From NCBI GenBank assembly GCA_008477525.1, contig SPDT01000010.1, forward strand, positions 1,612,001 to 1,676,000: a stretch of DNA of 64,000 nt, given 5' to 3'. The position numbers were made by a program, and so were the translations under genes. The notes below the pieces were generated by a model. It was given only the letters and a program-made list of their open reading frames with translations, searched no databases and was not told where the DNA came from. Source of the DNA: Hypomyces perniciosus. Lineage: Eukaryota > Ascomycota > Sordariomycetes > Hypocreales > Hypocreaceae. Positions 21,461-31,939 of this stretch are shown here, piece by piece (the first letter of the stretch is position 1; every line of letters begins with the position of its first letter).

Positions 21461-22007
21461 ATGGACTCTTACTTCGTACATACGGAGTATATATACGTCG
21501 AGACCCTGGACCCCGGCCATCAGGTCTTCAAGCAGATCCCAAGCGATCTCATTAACCTGCTATACGACTACGGAGCCAAACACCCTGTCCAATGGCCCCG
21601 ATCAATTTCGCCGTCCCGCTCTGCCTCGGCGACTGGACACCCGATCAGTCGGCCCCCCAGGCGATCGTTTCCCTCCAGACTGGTCGATTGACCATCCATT
21701 GCCGGTGCGACTGATTCGAGAGGTGGTAAAGAACATACAGCGCATCACAGAGCTTACAAAGGGACCGGACACGACGACACCACAGCAAGCCTTGGAACCA
21801 GACGCCCTGGACTCTTCGCGCATCCAGGGACTCAACACCTTGCTGGCACCCGAGGCTGAACCCAATCACCATGATGAGCACCACCGCTCGCCTGTGAGCA
21901 TGACAATCATGGCTAGCAACCTCTTAGTGGCCGCGTTGCTGATGTGGCCGCACATGGGCCTTGGTGTCGAGCACCAGCTTATGAGCTGGGAGGAAGTTGA
22001 CCTGTGA
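21461..22007 (+). pseudogene. Possible broken small gene
   Basis: Reading starts at ATG 21461 (MDSYFVHTEYIYVETLDPG), then coding-like sequence moves into a second frame (NFAVPLCLGDWTPDQSAPQ, about 21600-21660) and a third (SIDHPLPVRLIREVVKNIQR to a stop at 22007), which ends with a hydrophobic segment (MASNLLVAALLMWPHMGLGV). I found no splice sites that join these frames, so either two small indels broke the gene or the similarity to coding sequence is chance. No family is recognised. Confidence 0.28.
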
Positions 22008-23173
22008 ATAAGTGGGACATGGCACGAGTAGTGCCTAAGAGTTGGCACTTGCGATGCATTGTCGCGTTAATTCCTTGGCCCCCTGCTTCCTTAGCATTGT
22101 AATCGTTTTTGATACGTAATGCTCCACGATGGTCATTTGTCAAGATATGTACTCGTACGGAGTATCTGGTTGAAGTACTTAACCAGGCATCATTTACCTA
22201 ATAGTCTACACCCTACAGAGAACTCTCCAGTGTGGCCTTATTTTTTTTATTTTTTTTGTAAACTTAGGGCGTGCAAGTATTCTGTTCTCATACCAACCGT
22301 ATTCGGCATAGCCATGAGCGACATCTGCTTCATTTAAATCCATCAGGAGCTATGATACTAATGGCAGTCATAAGGGTAGTATTACTTATTATCTCTTTTA
22401 ACCTCCAACTATACAAAGTGCCAGTCATTGAAGACCAACGAGATTTCTTGTTGTTGAATGAAACTGTGGAGAGAAGCGCATCTAGAAACCATTCTAGCGA
22501 AGTATTCCTATCTGAGCGTGGCAATTTTTCGGCGAGTTTTGGAGTCTTCGCCAGATCAGGAATATCTTCATCTACGATACTACCAGTAATACTACTACTA
22601 CTATGTATGATCGCAGCGTTCTAGACTAGGCCATTATTAATTTATTAATAATCATGGTGACGATCTGGGTGGATGTTTCGGGGCGTATAAGCGCTACTGC
22701 AGCTATGCTATGGAGGACGCCGGAGCGATCCTTCAGCTTGGATCCTGGTTGGCGTGGTTCGATTCGGCCCGGGCTTCATTTGCAAGTGTAGAATGGTACT
22801 TCGTACTCTCGGGAAGTGTTGCTCTGTACTCTTTGGAGAGAAAGTAAATCAATTGTGGACCAAGATGAGATAATTGCAATAGATCGAAAAGTGAATGAAG
22901 CTGTGGAATATACAGTTGCTTGCGTAATATATACTAATCTGTGAGATTTACAGCCGTGCGATATATACTGATTTCTGAGATGTGCAGTTTCTTGTGCCAT
23001 ATGTACTCGTGAAGGACACGCTGTTGGTTTATATACAAATGTGTAATCGAGTCTTCCGTATCAACAAGTTTGTCGGACCCTGATTCCCACAGCGCAACAA
23101 AATATAGTCAAAGAAGAGATAATGTAGAAGTGAGCTTCGGTATCAAGGTCCCGGATATCCTTCAATCGCGCCT
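22008..23173. other. Gene-poor AT-rich region
   Basis: No supported gene. It contains T-rich tracts near 22243-22258 and two copies of the dispersed ACGGAGTAT-type motif. An open frame at 22271-22624 has no recognisable features. The right part is the 3' flank of the small secreted protein gene. Confidence 0.55.
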
Positions 23174-23521
23174 TTAGAAGTAAACGCAGTTGAATGACTT
23201 GAAGCCTTTGCCCCAGTAAGAGGCACAGCGTTGGTTGGAGCTGAAGAAATCCACCCATCTGATCTCTCCCTCTCCATTCGATTCGGTGTAGAATGTACAA
23301 TGGCATATAGAGTAGCCAACACAGCTGGCAATGTTTGCGCTGTTTGACCAGTTCCACGCCCAATTGTAGTTTGATTGGCGCGGAACATTTGGGGGGCTGG
23401 AGGCGTATTGTGAGCAGCCGCCGTCGTAGTAGTAGTTGACCTGGAAAGATGTGCGACCAGCAAGAGCAGGAGAGGCGAGGGCCATCATGGCGCCGAGAGC
23501 TACTGTTGTGAACTGGACCAT
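23174..23521 (-). CDS. Small secreted cysteine-rich protein (115 aa)
   Basis: The single-exon frame begins MVQFTTVALGAMMALASPALA, a clear signal peptide ending in an ALA-type cleavage site near residue 21. The mature part of about 94 residues has six cysteines (one in GGCSQ, one in ASCVG, two in SICHC, one in QRCAS, one in FNCVY), enough for three disulphides, and is rich in Tyr, Asn and Ser. I do not recognise a family. Size, export signal and cysteine content are those of fungal secreted effector-like or antimicrobial-like proteins, but that role is an inference. It stands alone in a gene-poor stretch. The start at 23521 is the only methionine before the signal sequence. Confidence 0.75.
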   Translation of the reverse strand: MVQFTTVALGAMMALASPALAGRTSFQVNYYYDGGCSQYASSPPNVPRQSNYNWAWNWSNSANIASCVGYSICHCTFYTESNGEGEIRWVDFFSSNQRCASYWGKGFKSFNCVYF

Positions 23522-24145
23522 TTTGATTTTTGATGGGCAATATGATAGAGCTTGTGGTATGATGGAGTGATGTAGTTTTTCGTGGTAGGGTAACCAGAAT
23601 AGAACCAGAATGAGATGATTTGTTTGCTTGCTTGTTTTTTCAGATCCTCTACGGAGTATGGGGCGTTAAATATATATCTGAAAGAGCCCTGAGCCTCATC
23701 GTCTAAGTCAACCACAGAATCGGAGCTGAATACTAATACTATCACCCTGTTAACCCGTACTCCATACTCTGTACAGTGCCTATCCGGCTACCTATTCCTT
23801 GACATCACCAAGTGGGTACAGAAGAGCATCAGAAGCAGAAGGTCTCAGAACGGCGGGCAACTTGCGCCTAGAACGCGGTTCATGACACTATCCTCGACTA
23901 CTACTTTTCGTAGTAGCGCGTCGGCATGGTAACATAGTACTCAGTAGATCGATGCAATTAGGATCTGCAGCAGACGGGGAACCTAGTAACCCCTAGAACC
24001 GAGGTGCATACCACACAAGCCGGGCACAGACAGGGGAGATTGGTGGCGATACGTGTAATCTCGCTGTATGGCCAGCAAGACCCATAATTGTGGCTGAGGG
24101 TCACTTGCTTCTTGGAATAGTACTCCGTACGAGTAGTGTATTCGC

Positions 24146-24260
24146 AGTTCAGAGCTGGCTATATTAGAGTCGAACTTGTTGGCAAACTGCCACGAGCAGT
24201 ACTCGTACTCGTAGTAGTTCAGAGCTGGCTATGCGAGTAAAGTCGAACTTCTTGGCAGAC
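24146..24260. repeat. Two-part imperfect direct repeat
   Basis: AGTTCAGAGCTGGCTAT occurs at 24146-24162 and 24216-24232, and AGTCGAACTTGTTGGCAAAC at 24168-24187 recurs with two changes at 24241-24260. The order and spacing are kept, so one segment of about 42 bases was duplicated about 70 bases away and then diverged. Confidence 0.8.
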
Positions 24261-26858
24261 ACTAGTACTCCGTAGTAGTATCTGAAACCCACCAACTTCA
24301 CCAATCCCGCCATCCCCACTGGGAATGATCGTCGTTCTAGGTAGGACTAGTAATGGCGGCAAGATAGAGTTCCTTTTACTCCGTACAGTGTAGTACATAC
24401 GTATTACTACGAGTACTTACGAGTATGCTACTCTATACTAGTGCGACTGCTATGTAGTCCGGAGCGTCGGACTATCTCCACATTACGCCTTACTTGTATG
24501 TATGTATCTATCGGGTCACTATTCCACCCCTTGAAGCCCGGTCCCGCTCTGCAAATCCTGGAGCCGTCCAGTTATTAGCTCATTACTACTATTTCAATGC
24601 TCTCAGTATTAAACCGAGTCACCAAAGCGGTCATTTCAAGAATTGAAGAAATAAAGACGTGCTTCCAATGCCCTCGTTACTACTAGTAGTGTGCTAATGT
24701 AGATGTTTTATTCTCCTTTCTAGAACTTCTAGAAAACGGTGCGATCGTTGTCCGAGCTACCGTAGCACACAGGCAGTCCCGTTACGTCAGAGACAGAAAG
24801 AGCAGAAATGAGGTGTTCTAGCATTAATAGTTCTAAAGAAGATTCTAATCGGCCAGGTTCTTAATTGGCTTGCATGCTGCAGTTACCCTCCAATGGGGAA
24901 ACATGCAAACAAGATCCGAGCATGTCTCCCAGCTCAGAAGAAGCCATGATTTATTACGAGTAAGATGGTGTAGTACTCCGCAAACTCTGTAACACTAACT
25001 TAATTATCAATAATACGCCGTATCTAAATACGATGTACTCGTATACATATACGCCATATTGTACTCCGTAAGCACTAGTTGTAGATCACGGCATGCCTCA
25101 ACTCAACCATGGGGTAGTATCGTGCCATGATATCACTTCTCATTTTGTCTCCACAGCTAGGCCACGTGCATTCTTCCTACTAGCTATGTTGTCCATTGTT
25201 TTTCTCAATTGGCCGGCGAGGTATCTATCTATAGAAAGGATCATCAAAGTGAGACTGGGCTGTGAAGTTAGGTCGAGGCACTCCGTACTCTGTGCATTAT
25301 ATCAAAAATCTAGTCAACATAAGCACGCTAGTTGGTATTACTCATAAAAAAAAAACTCACACCCTTGCATCCCCTCTATGCATTTGCTGCAAGCTATCCA
25401 TATTGATACTAAGTACTACTCACATTCTTTGACTCCATCATTCCCAGCGGGTAGTCTCCATCATACGAATCGTACATGCTTGTTTCCACATCAATGGTGG
25501 GTTCGGGCCTTCAAGCACTAAAATCTCGACCTGCCGAACTCGGAACAGTCTAACGGAAACGGAGTCCGGGGGATTGATTATGAGAAAACATGAGCTTCCA
25601 GGCTTTAGATTCCATCTTAAATAGTGCTTGTATTTCTAATACTAGCCCAGCCATTCATTGGAATTCCTACGACTTAGTAGTAGTTCATGGAAAATAGACA
25701 TCTCTGCGCTACTAAGCTAGATGTACAACAAAAGGACCAACCATTTCAAGCACCAAAAGTAGTTCCATTGCAGATGTCACACTACACCAGGGGAGGAATC
25801 CTATCCGTTCGAACCAGCTGCCAATAGTAGTTAGTATTGGATGTACCTTCACAGCTTCAAGGGATACATGCCTTAGTAGTAGTCGGAGTAGGTTTAGATG
25901 TCAGCGCGAACAGGAACTGATAATTGAATCCTACGAGAGCACACGATCAGCACAACATCCTTGTTCAGACACACTCTATGATTACGCCAAGCCAGCTCGC
26001 TGCACGATTCTAGCCGTGTAAGTATTAGGCAAGGAAGCGGTATCGATAGTCTGCTCTATGAGCTTGATGGGAGGTGTCGGTGAGTGCGAGAAGAGGACTA
26101 GTACTACCATGAGATGGCCTTTCGTGGTCCGTCCGAGACATGGTCCGAGAAGTACACAGAAGCGTAGTGGAGGAGACAGTTAGGTGTGTAGTGTCTTTCT
26201 ATCATTGAATATTATTTTAGTATCCATTCTATCTCAGTGTTGGACAATCTACAATGCCGATGCATTCGGGCTTAGAGATAAGGGGACACATAATACCATT
26301 ACTACTCGGCAATATGGCGTATTATGTGGATTTCATAGCTTGCCGAACGCAAGTATGTACCATCGTGTAAAACGGAGATTCGAGGACATCTAGAAAGGAT
26401 TGTTAACATTCTGCACCTTGTGGGAACACCAGGAGGATCTAAGAGGGCGGCTAAGAAGAACGCGTCGCGTTCTTCTAGCGCTATAAATTGGCTGGCCGGG
26501 AAACTATCAGTGATCATGGTGACAGTTCAACGGACATCACAAGCAGGGACGAACAGAGCTGGAATTCAGGTGCCTTTTGACCCGTATAGTGAAATGAATG
26601 TGCTGACTATACGATCCTTTATACGCGACAGAAGTCATACCACTGCCGCTACAAAAACGTACTTCTGCGAATGGGCTGGTTTCCTCCCAGCTTCCTAGAT
26701 AACTTCATGGCGTATGTCATTTTTTTGCATTTCAGCGGCATAAATGAGTTTTACTATTACGGCTTATTTCCAGGTGTAGTCTAATATTGCATCTTTGGAT
26801 GTCAACCTCAGTAACGGATAACTGCACATCACGGCACATTCCTTTATTCCTAACTAGC

Positions 26859-26894
26859 CTGTAAGAACCCGGATAGTCTGTAAGAACCCGGATG
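26859..26894. repeat. Short tandem duplication
   Basis: CTGTAAGAACCCGGAT occurs at 26859-26874 and again at 26879-26894, a period of 20 bases. Confidence 0.85.
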
Positions 26895-26999
26895 GTTAGC
26901 AAATTCATGTATTTAAGCAGCAGCTTTTCCTACCTAACTTGGGATCAGCAAGAGAGTCGAATTCTATCCTTTTTACATCTTCAAATGAGCCCTCATACT

Positions 27000-27600
27000 G
27001 TTGATCTGTGATTGATATTGGAAGCTTTCATCCGATATGGACTATGATCTTGCGCGATGACGTTGGTCAGCTTCGACAAATGCTTAATAGGTGTGAGATC
27101 AGCCGACAAGATCAGACAAGATGGCGTTGCGCTCTTGGAAGTCAGTCTAGCACAATTGGTGCCTCTAGCACCAAAGGTTTTGGGACATTCTAAGACATCT
27201 CTCCGCCCGTATTTGCGAGCGTTTCTTTGAGATCCGAATCTAGATTCATACCGCCTGACCAAATGTTCAGAATCGTTATGGGAGGGGCTATTTTACCGCC
27301 GGCATCTAGTAAATCTTGTTGCGTTTGAGAAAGCGTTCCTTAGGACGACTACTCTTTATCATCTTCTCAAAGACCTTTTGTTGAGTGGGAGAACCTGTAA
27401 GACGTTACCTATTCTTCTAAAACTGGAACGGGCTAGAAGGCAAGGTTTACCTCTGAATGCATGTCTTGCGTTCAGATGGCAAACGTCCCGATATCCCGCA
27501 TTCCTGAGGCAGATCACATCTGCCTGTCAAAGTCAGGAGATGACAAATGAAGCTTTTCTTAGGTAGCGGAAGCTTCCAGCGAGATCTAGTTCCAAAACCC
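27000..27600 (+). pseudogene. Possible decayed coding remnant
   Basis: Several plus-strand frames look coding-like in series: FHPIWTMILRDDVGQLRQML near 27025-27090, then a frame with LLEVSLAQLVPLAPKVLGHS, then LVNLVAFEKAF near 27300 and LYHLLKDLLLSG to a stop at 27566. They are in different frames with stops between. The first segment recalls sequence that precedes ankyrin repeats in some fungal proteins, but this is a weak memory-based resemblance. A mutated relic is the simplest reading. Confidence 0.3.
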
Positions 27601-27960
27601 TTTCTGCTACTTCCAAAAGAATGTGGTGGATGACGATTCGGTAACGTTACTAGCCCCTATGAGTAACGCGGGAGCAGATATACACAGCATCATTGGATTC
27701 TACGGTGGAATATTTCTTTGTTCATTGCCAGACTGTCCGTGTGTCTCGTGGCTTATATTTGCTGCGTGATGTGGCGGTTGCAGTAGTAATAGGAGACGTG
27801 TGTCCATTAATAATCTAGTTGCTGTAATAATGTACATTTAGAACTTAAGAAATATATGTATAATCATTTCCCCAGAGTGTTACAACAACTGACAAATTGC
27901 TTAGTGGAGATGGTTTGGCAAGAGTAACACACAGCTGGACCGCAACCGCAAGCCATCATC
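27601..27960. other. Intergenic region
   Basis: AT-rich spacer at the 3' side of the DHA2 transporter gene. I see no gene or repeat in it. Confidence 0.6.
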
Positions 27961-29786
27961 TCATCTCTTGCGCTCAGTCATAGCCGCTGCTTCAGCGAAC
28001 AATGGTTTTCTCTCACGTTGATACGCTCCCAAAGAGAGAACCACCGCCGCGCCGGCAATGGCCGTTGCGGCAATCATATCCGTTCGGAAAGCTTCAGCGT
28101 AGACAAGTCTCACAGCTTGCCATTGCTCCCCCGTCAACTGTGAGTGTCCGCCACCAATAGTGGCGAGTTCTTGCGGCGTCAAAACACCAGTTAGGTATTG
28201 GGATGTCTTGCTGCCAAGGATAGCTGTAGATGCGGCAATACCCAAGCTGCCGCCGAGGAGGCGGAGCTGAGCAATGATGCCTTGCGCGGGAGCTATCCCA
28301 ATGTCAGCGGGCGAAAATGCGAAACAGGGTTCTTTTCATGGACTTACCGTAGTCTTCCTGAGGCGCTTCAGCTGTCGCAATCATAGTGCATGACGACACA
28401 GCCAGTCCATACCCAAGCCCGCAGAAAGCCAGAAAGCCAAGTAACTTGGCCTGATCCAACTCATGCGACAAGGTGGTAAACATGCCGCACCCTACCAACA
28501 TCAAACACGATCCAAATAGCAATGTCTCGAATATCAGGTTCCTGGAAGCATTGATAGCACCGCAAATAATACTACCAAATGCAACAGTTCCCAGCATGGG
28601 TAGTAGCATGACTCCAGCTTGGAGAGCCGACTTGCCACCCACGACCTGAACCCGCAGTGGCACGCCATAAATCAGCACAAAGGCCGGATATCCAAGAAAT
28701 AGTGTGTTCAGCGTGGCTGCAGAATAGGCACGGTTTCGGAAGAGGTTGATGGGGAAAGCCGGCATGAATCGATGCGAATATCGTTGCTGGATGGCGTATT
28801 GCCAGAGGAAGAGCATAACCCAGCAAATTAATCCTGCCACCAAGGGTGCAATAAAGATGGCTGTGTTCCAAATGCCACCAGATATGCCTGCAGATGCACC
28901 GGCGTTTTGAAAGGAAAACACGACGAGAACAGCGGCGGCGATGGTGAGAAAAGATCCGGGGTAGTCGAGCTCTCTCCAAGAGCGTCGTTCAATCGCGGGC
29001 AGATATTCGGCCTTGGGATAGGCAAGGAAAAAGACGGCCAGTGAGACAGCACCAACAGGGCCGCTGGAGCCTGTCAGCTACTTGAACGGAGACGCGGAGA
29101 GAATGAAGAAAGGGGGGGGGGGTTACTTGATCCAGAAGACCCATCTCCACGAAGCAGAGGCAGCAAAAACGCCACCTAATACAGGTCCCAGAACGCCAGA
29201 AATAGCAATTACCATTCCTATCATCGACCCAATATGATGCCGCAAAGGCACCGGACTAACTTCTGGAAGCATAATCATGGTAAGCGAGTAAAGACCCGAG
29301 CCACCAACGCCCTGGAGGGCCCTGAATGCGATGAGTTGGTAGATATTTTGTGAAAAGCCACAGGCGAGCGAGAAGCCAAAGAAAATAACATAGGCGGCGA
29401 TGAAGGCATCACGGCGGCCGACGACATCGGAAATGCGGGAGAAGACGACAGCGCAGCCCAGTGAAGCCAGGGTGTAGGCCAAGGCAACCCAGTTGACGTC
29501 GTGAAGAGACTTGAATTCGACTCCGATGGTGTAGATGCATGTTGCAACGATAGAACTATCGAGCATGCTAAGAAATAAGCCGAGACACACCCTGCGATTC
29601 TGGATCAGCACGCGAAGAAATATGGAAGATGCTGCTCGAGGAGGAGGATGCCTACCCAAAACACAGCAACCAGAATCTCAGTGGAGAGATAGTCTTCTGC
29701 TTCAAGTCGTTACGGGCCGTCGTTGGGGTTTCTATTCCTGAAGTATCCTCATTACAGATGCCCCCTTTGCGGCTTGCCTCCATCAT
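27961..29786 (-). CDS. MFS efflux transporter, DHA2 (14-helix) type
   Basis: Four exons (29786-29656, 29591-29127, 29063-28348, 28292-27961) give 547 residues. A hydrophilic N-terminus (MMEASRKGGICNEDTSGIE) precedes about 14 membrane helices. Diagnostic segments are LSMLDSSIVAT in helix 1, SRISDVVGRRDAF (motif A), FRALQGVGGSGLYSLTMI (motif B region), SGVLGPVLGGVF (motif C, specific for exporters) and WVFWINGPVGAVSL, formed exactly across the second junction. DHA2 proteins export drugs, toxins or metabolites by proton antiport at the plasma membrane; the substrate here is unknown. An in-frame ATG at 29837 would add 17 residues. An 11-base C run (minus strand) follows the second donor site almost directly. 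The gene stands alone in a gene-poor stretch. Confidence 0.9.
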
Positions 29787-31939
29787 GATGGAGGGAGAAC
29801 AGTCGGTTAGCCGGGAGGTATCTTGCAAAACTCGCAATCGATGCGATGCAAGGTCGGTATTGAATCAAGTTGATTGAGATGTCATTTTCCTTTCATGTAT
29901 ATGCCCAGAGGGGAGAATGAAGCGACATTAATACTGGATGAAGAGCACTCCTAGCCCCTCCGTCGCTCTGCCTCGAGGCGATGCAAGTCGTATGCTCATC
30001 TGGTCCTTCACGAACCCCGGGCAATGTTCAGATGAACTAGAGGCAAAAAGGCATGTGTCATTGCCATCATACCTATGTATAGCTGGATGGATGCTTCAAC
30101 CGTCTTCTCCACTGTTGGCCACGTTTTTGTCCCTGGCCATTGGCCAAGTCATCCACGACGATATTGAATGAGATGCTCGCACTCGCTTGTGCGGGAGCCA
30201 AAGGCAGCCCGATTGGCTCGTTCGGAAAGGTTTGCATTAACGACGGGACCAACAATATGGCATCCATACCACTAGCATTTGCCGAGCCCGTCCTTCGTAT
30301 CATTGGGCTTGATGTACTCCGTACTCGTAGTATATCTTCAGCTAGATGTAAGCTTATAATGAGATTCCAGAAAAATTCTTCTGGGTATTGACAATTGCCT
30401 TCATCAGCTGCCATCGCCCTAGAGATAATGGAGTAATATTAGGCGTAGACACGAACTCACAGACGCACTTCGCATTCGCTTCGCCGCCCCACCCTCAAAA
30501 CCCGTTGGAACTTCATTTCTTCAGCATTCGCTCTCTCTTTAAATCTTGTACTACTAGTACCTAATCTTGTCGCTTATGATGGGTGACGTCATAGCTCTAC
30601 GCCCAGTGTCTCTCGAATCGACTTCCAAATATGGAAATACTCGATCCATCCCAATAAGTCAACAACCTATTAGAGAAGTAGTACTCCGTACAGTACGGGG
30701 GTAGCATCTCGTCCATATGTCATTCGAGCCTGTGAAAAGCCTTGTCATCTTTTGTAGGTCACTGTGGTCACTGTGGAATGCGTTGGCCAGCCATATCAGT
30801 TGGATTGCTTCATGTCGTCCTACACTTAATCATACCGAGTTCCACCGGCTCACGATTCCCATGAGCATCCTTCAACGTTTAATAACATGCATAACCGCTA
30901 ATGCTAATGAATCGAATCGGCGCTTCGAACCGACTCTATTGGAAGATTTCGTCAGGCTGAAAAGGGATGGGTCTGTATTGCGGATCCTCTTAGCTGTGAG
31001 GGCGTGCGCAATCACATTACGAGTACAGTTAACTAATCAATCTAGCGTGCAGTAAGATTTTAGCGGGCTGCTGAGCTGTAAGGCTGTAAGGCTGTAAATT
31101 TACGTTGGTTTTATTCGATCCTATGCAATTGCCCTATTTATTAGATAGTAATATGTACTTCGCATAGTAATGCCATACGAAGTACTCCGTAAATGCATCC
31201 TAAAATTTGGTGGCGGGGCAAAAATTGAAAGTTGTGTGCAAATACGAGTGTAAATACCAATATTAGTAACTCTCCCCAATATATCGGCCCGAACGTAAGA
31301 GCTGTCTTCATTAGATCGCCAAGCATCAGTCCCCAGTATGCATTGGAATGGAATGGAGCGGATTACTATTACGTGAATGTATTAATAATACACAGTACTC
31401 CGTACATCGTAACAATCGGTTCACTACTCCTCATGCCTGAAATTCATCATCCTACCATGTCACCAACTCAAATATCCCTTATGGCGCGATTCATGAGAAT
31501 AAATTTCGAAAAGTCAATATGTTGCCAGCCCTGGAGACTCAAGGGTCAGGCCAGCGCATGCAACTGCATAAGCCTTGTCATTGCTCGTAAAAGAAAATCC
31601 GTGTTAACGACACATACGCATCATGCCAGCCGTGAGACGAGGATCTGGGGGATCATGGAGAACAACAAACAGCCATCCCGTTTCCCGCAGAAAATCCAAT
31701 CCCGAGAGAGCTCCGCAAAGCTCCGACGCCCTAGCCTACCGACGCAGATCAAACTGGGACGCCTTCCATATGTTCATTCATTCATCCATCCCATCCCATC
31801 CCATTCGTTCATCACCAATTGCAATAAAACAAACCCAAAAATCATGCTCTCCCAAAATACCTCTGTGAAAGTTTCTGTAATTCGTAACGTATGTATGTTA
31901 CCCGTGTCATGTCATGAGTCGTATTCCTACCCGCTCAAA
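29787..31939. other. Gene-poor region
   Basis: No supported gene. It holds the DHA2 promoter, several copies of the dispersed TACTCCGTA motif (30313, 30680, 31183, 31396), a CTGTAAGG triplet repeat near 31078 and the 3' flank of the FHIP gene. A long plus-strand open frame from 31232 runs antisense into FHIP and is rejected. Confidence 0.6.

Larger units (their letters stand above)
23522..26999. other. Gene desert with dispersed motifs and short direct repeats
   Basis: About 3.5 kb without a supported gene. It contains numerous copies of the TACTCCGTA-type motif (for example 24121, 24263, 24377, 25065, 25282), an imperfect two-part direct repeat at 24146-24260 and a 16-base direct repeat at 26859-26894. 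Frames at 25093-25347, 26184-26393 and 26420-26698 show no domain. Confidence 0.55.

Noticed and set aside
25800..25820. A tRNA-like B box (GTTCGAACC)
   Set aside because: The flanking bases cannot form a T-stem and no acceptor or anticodon arm is present.
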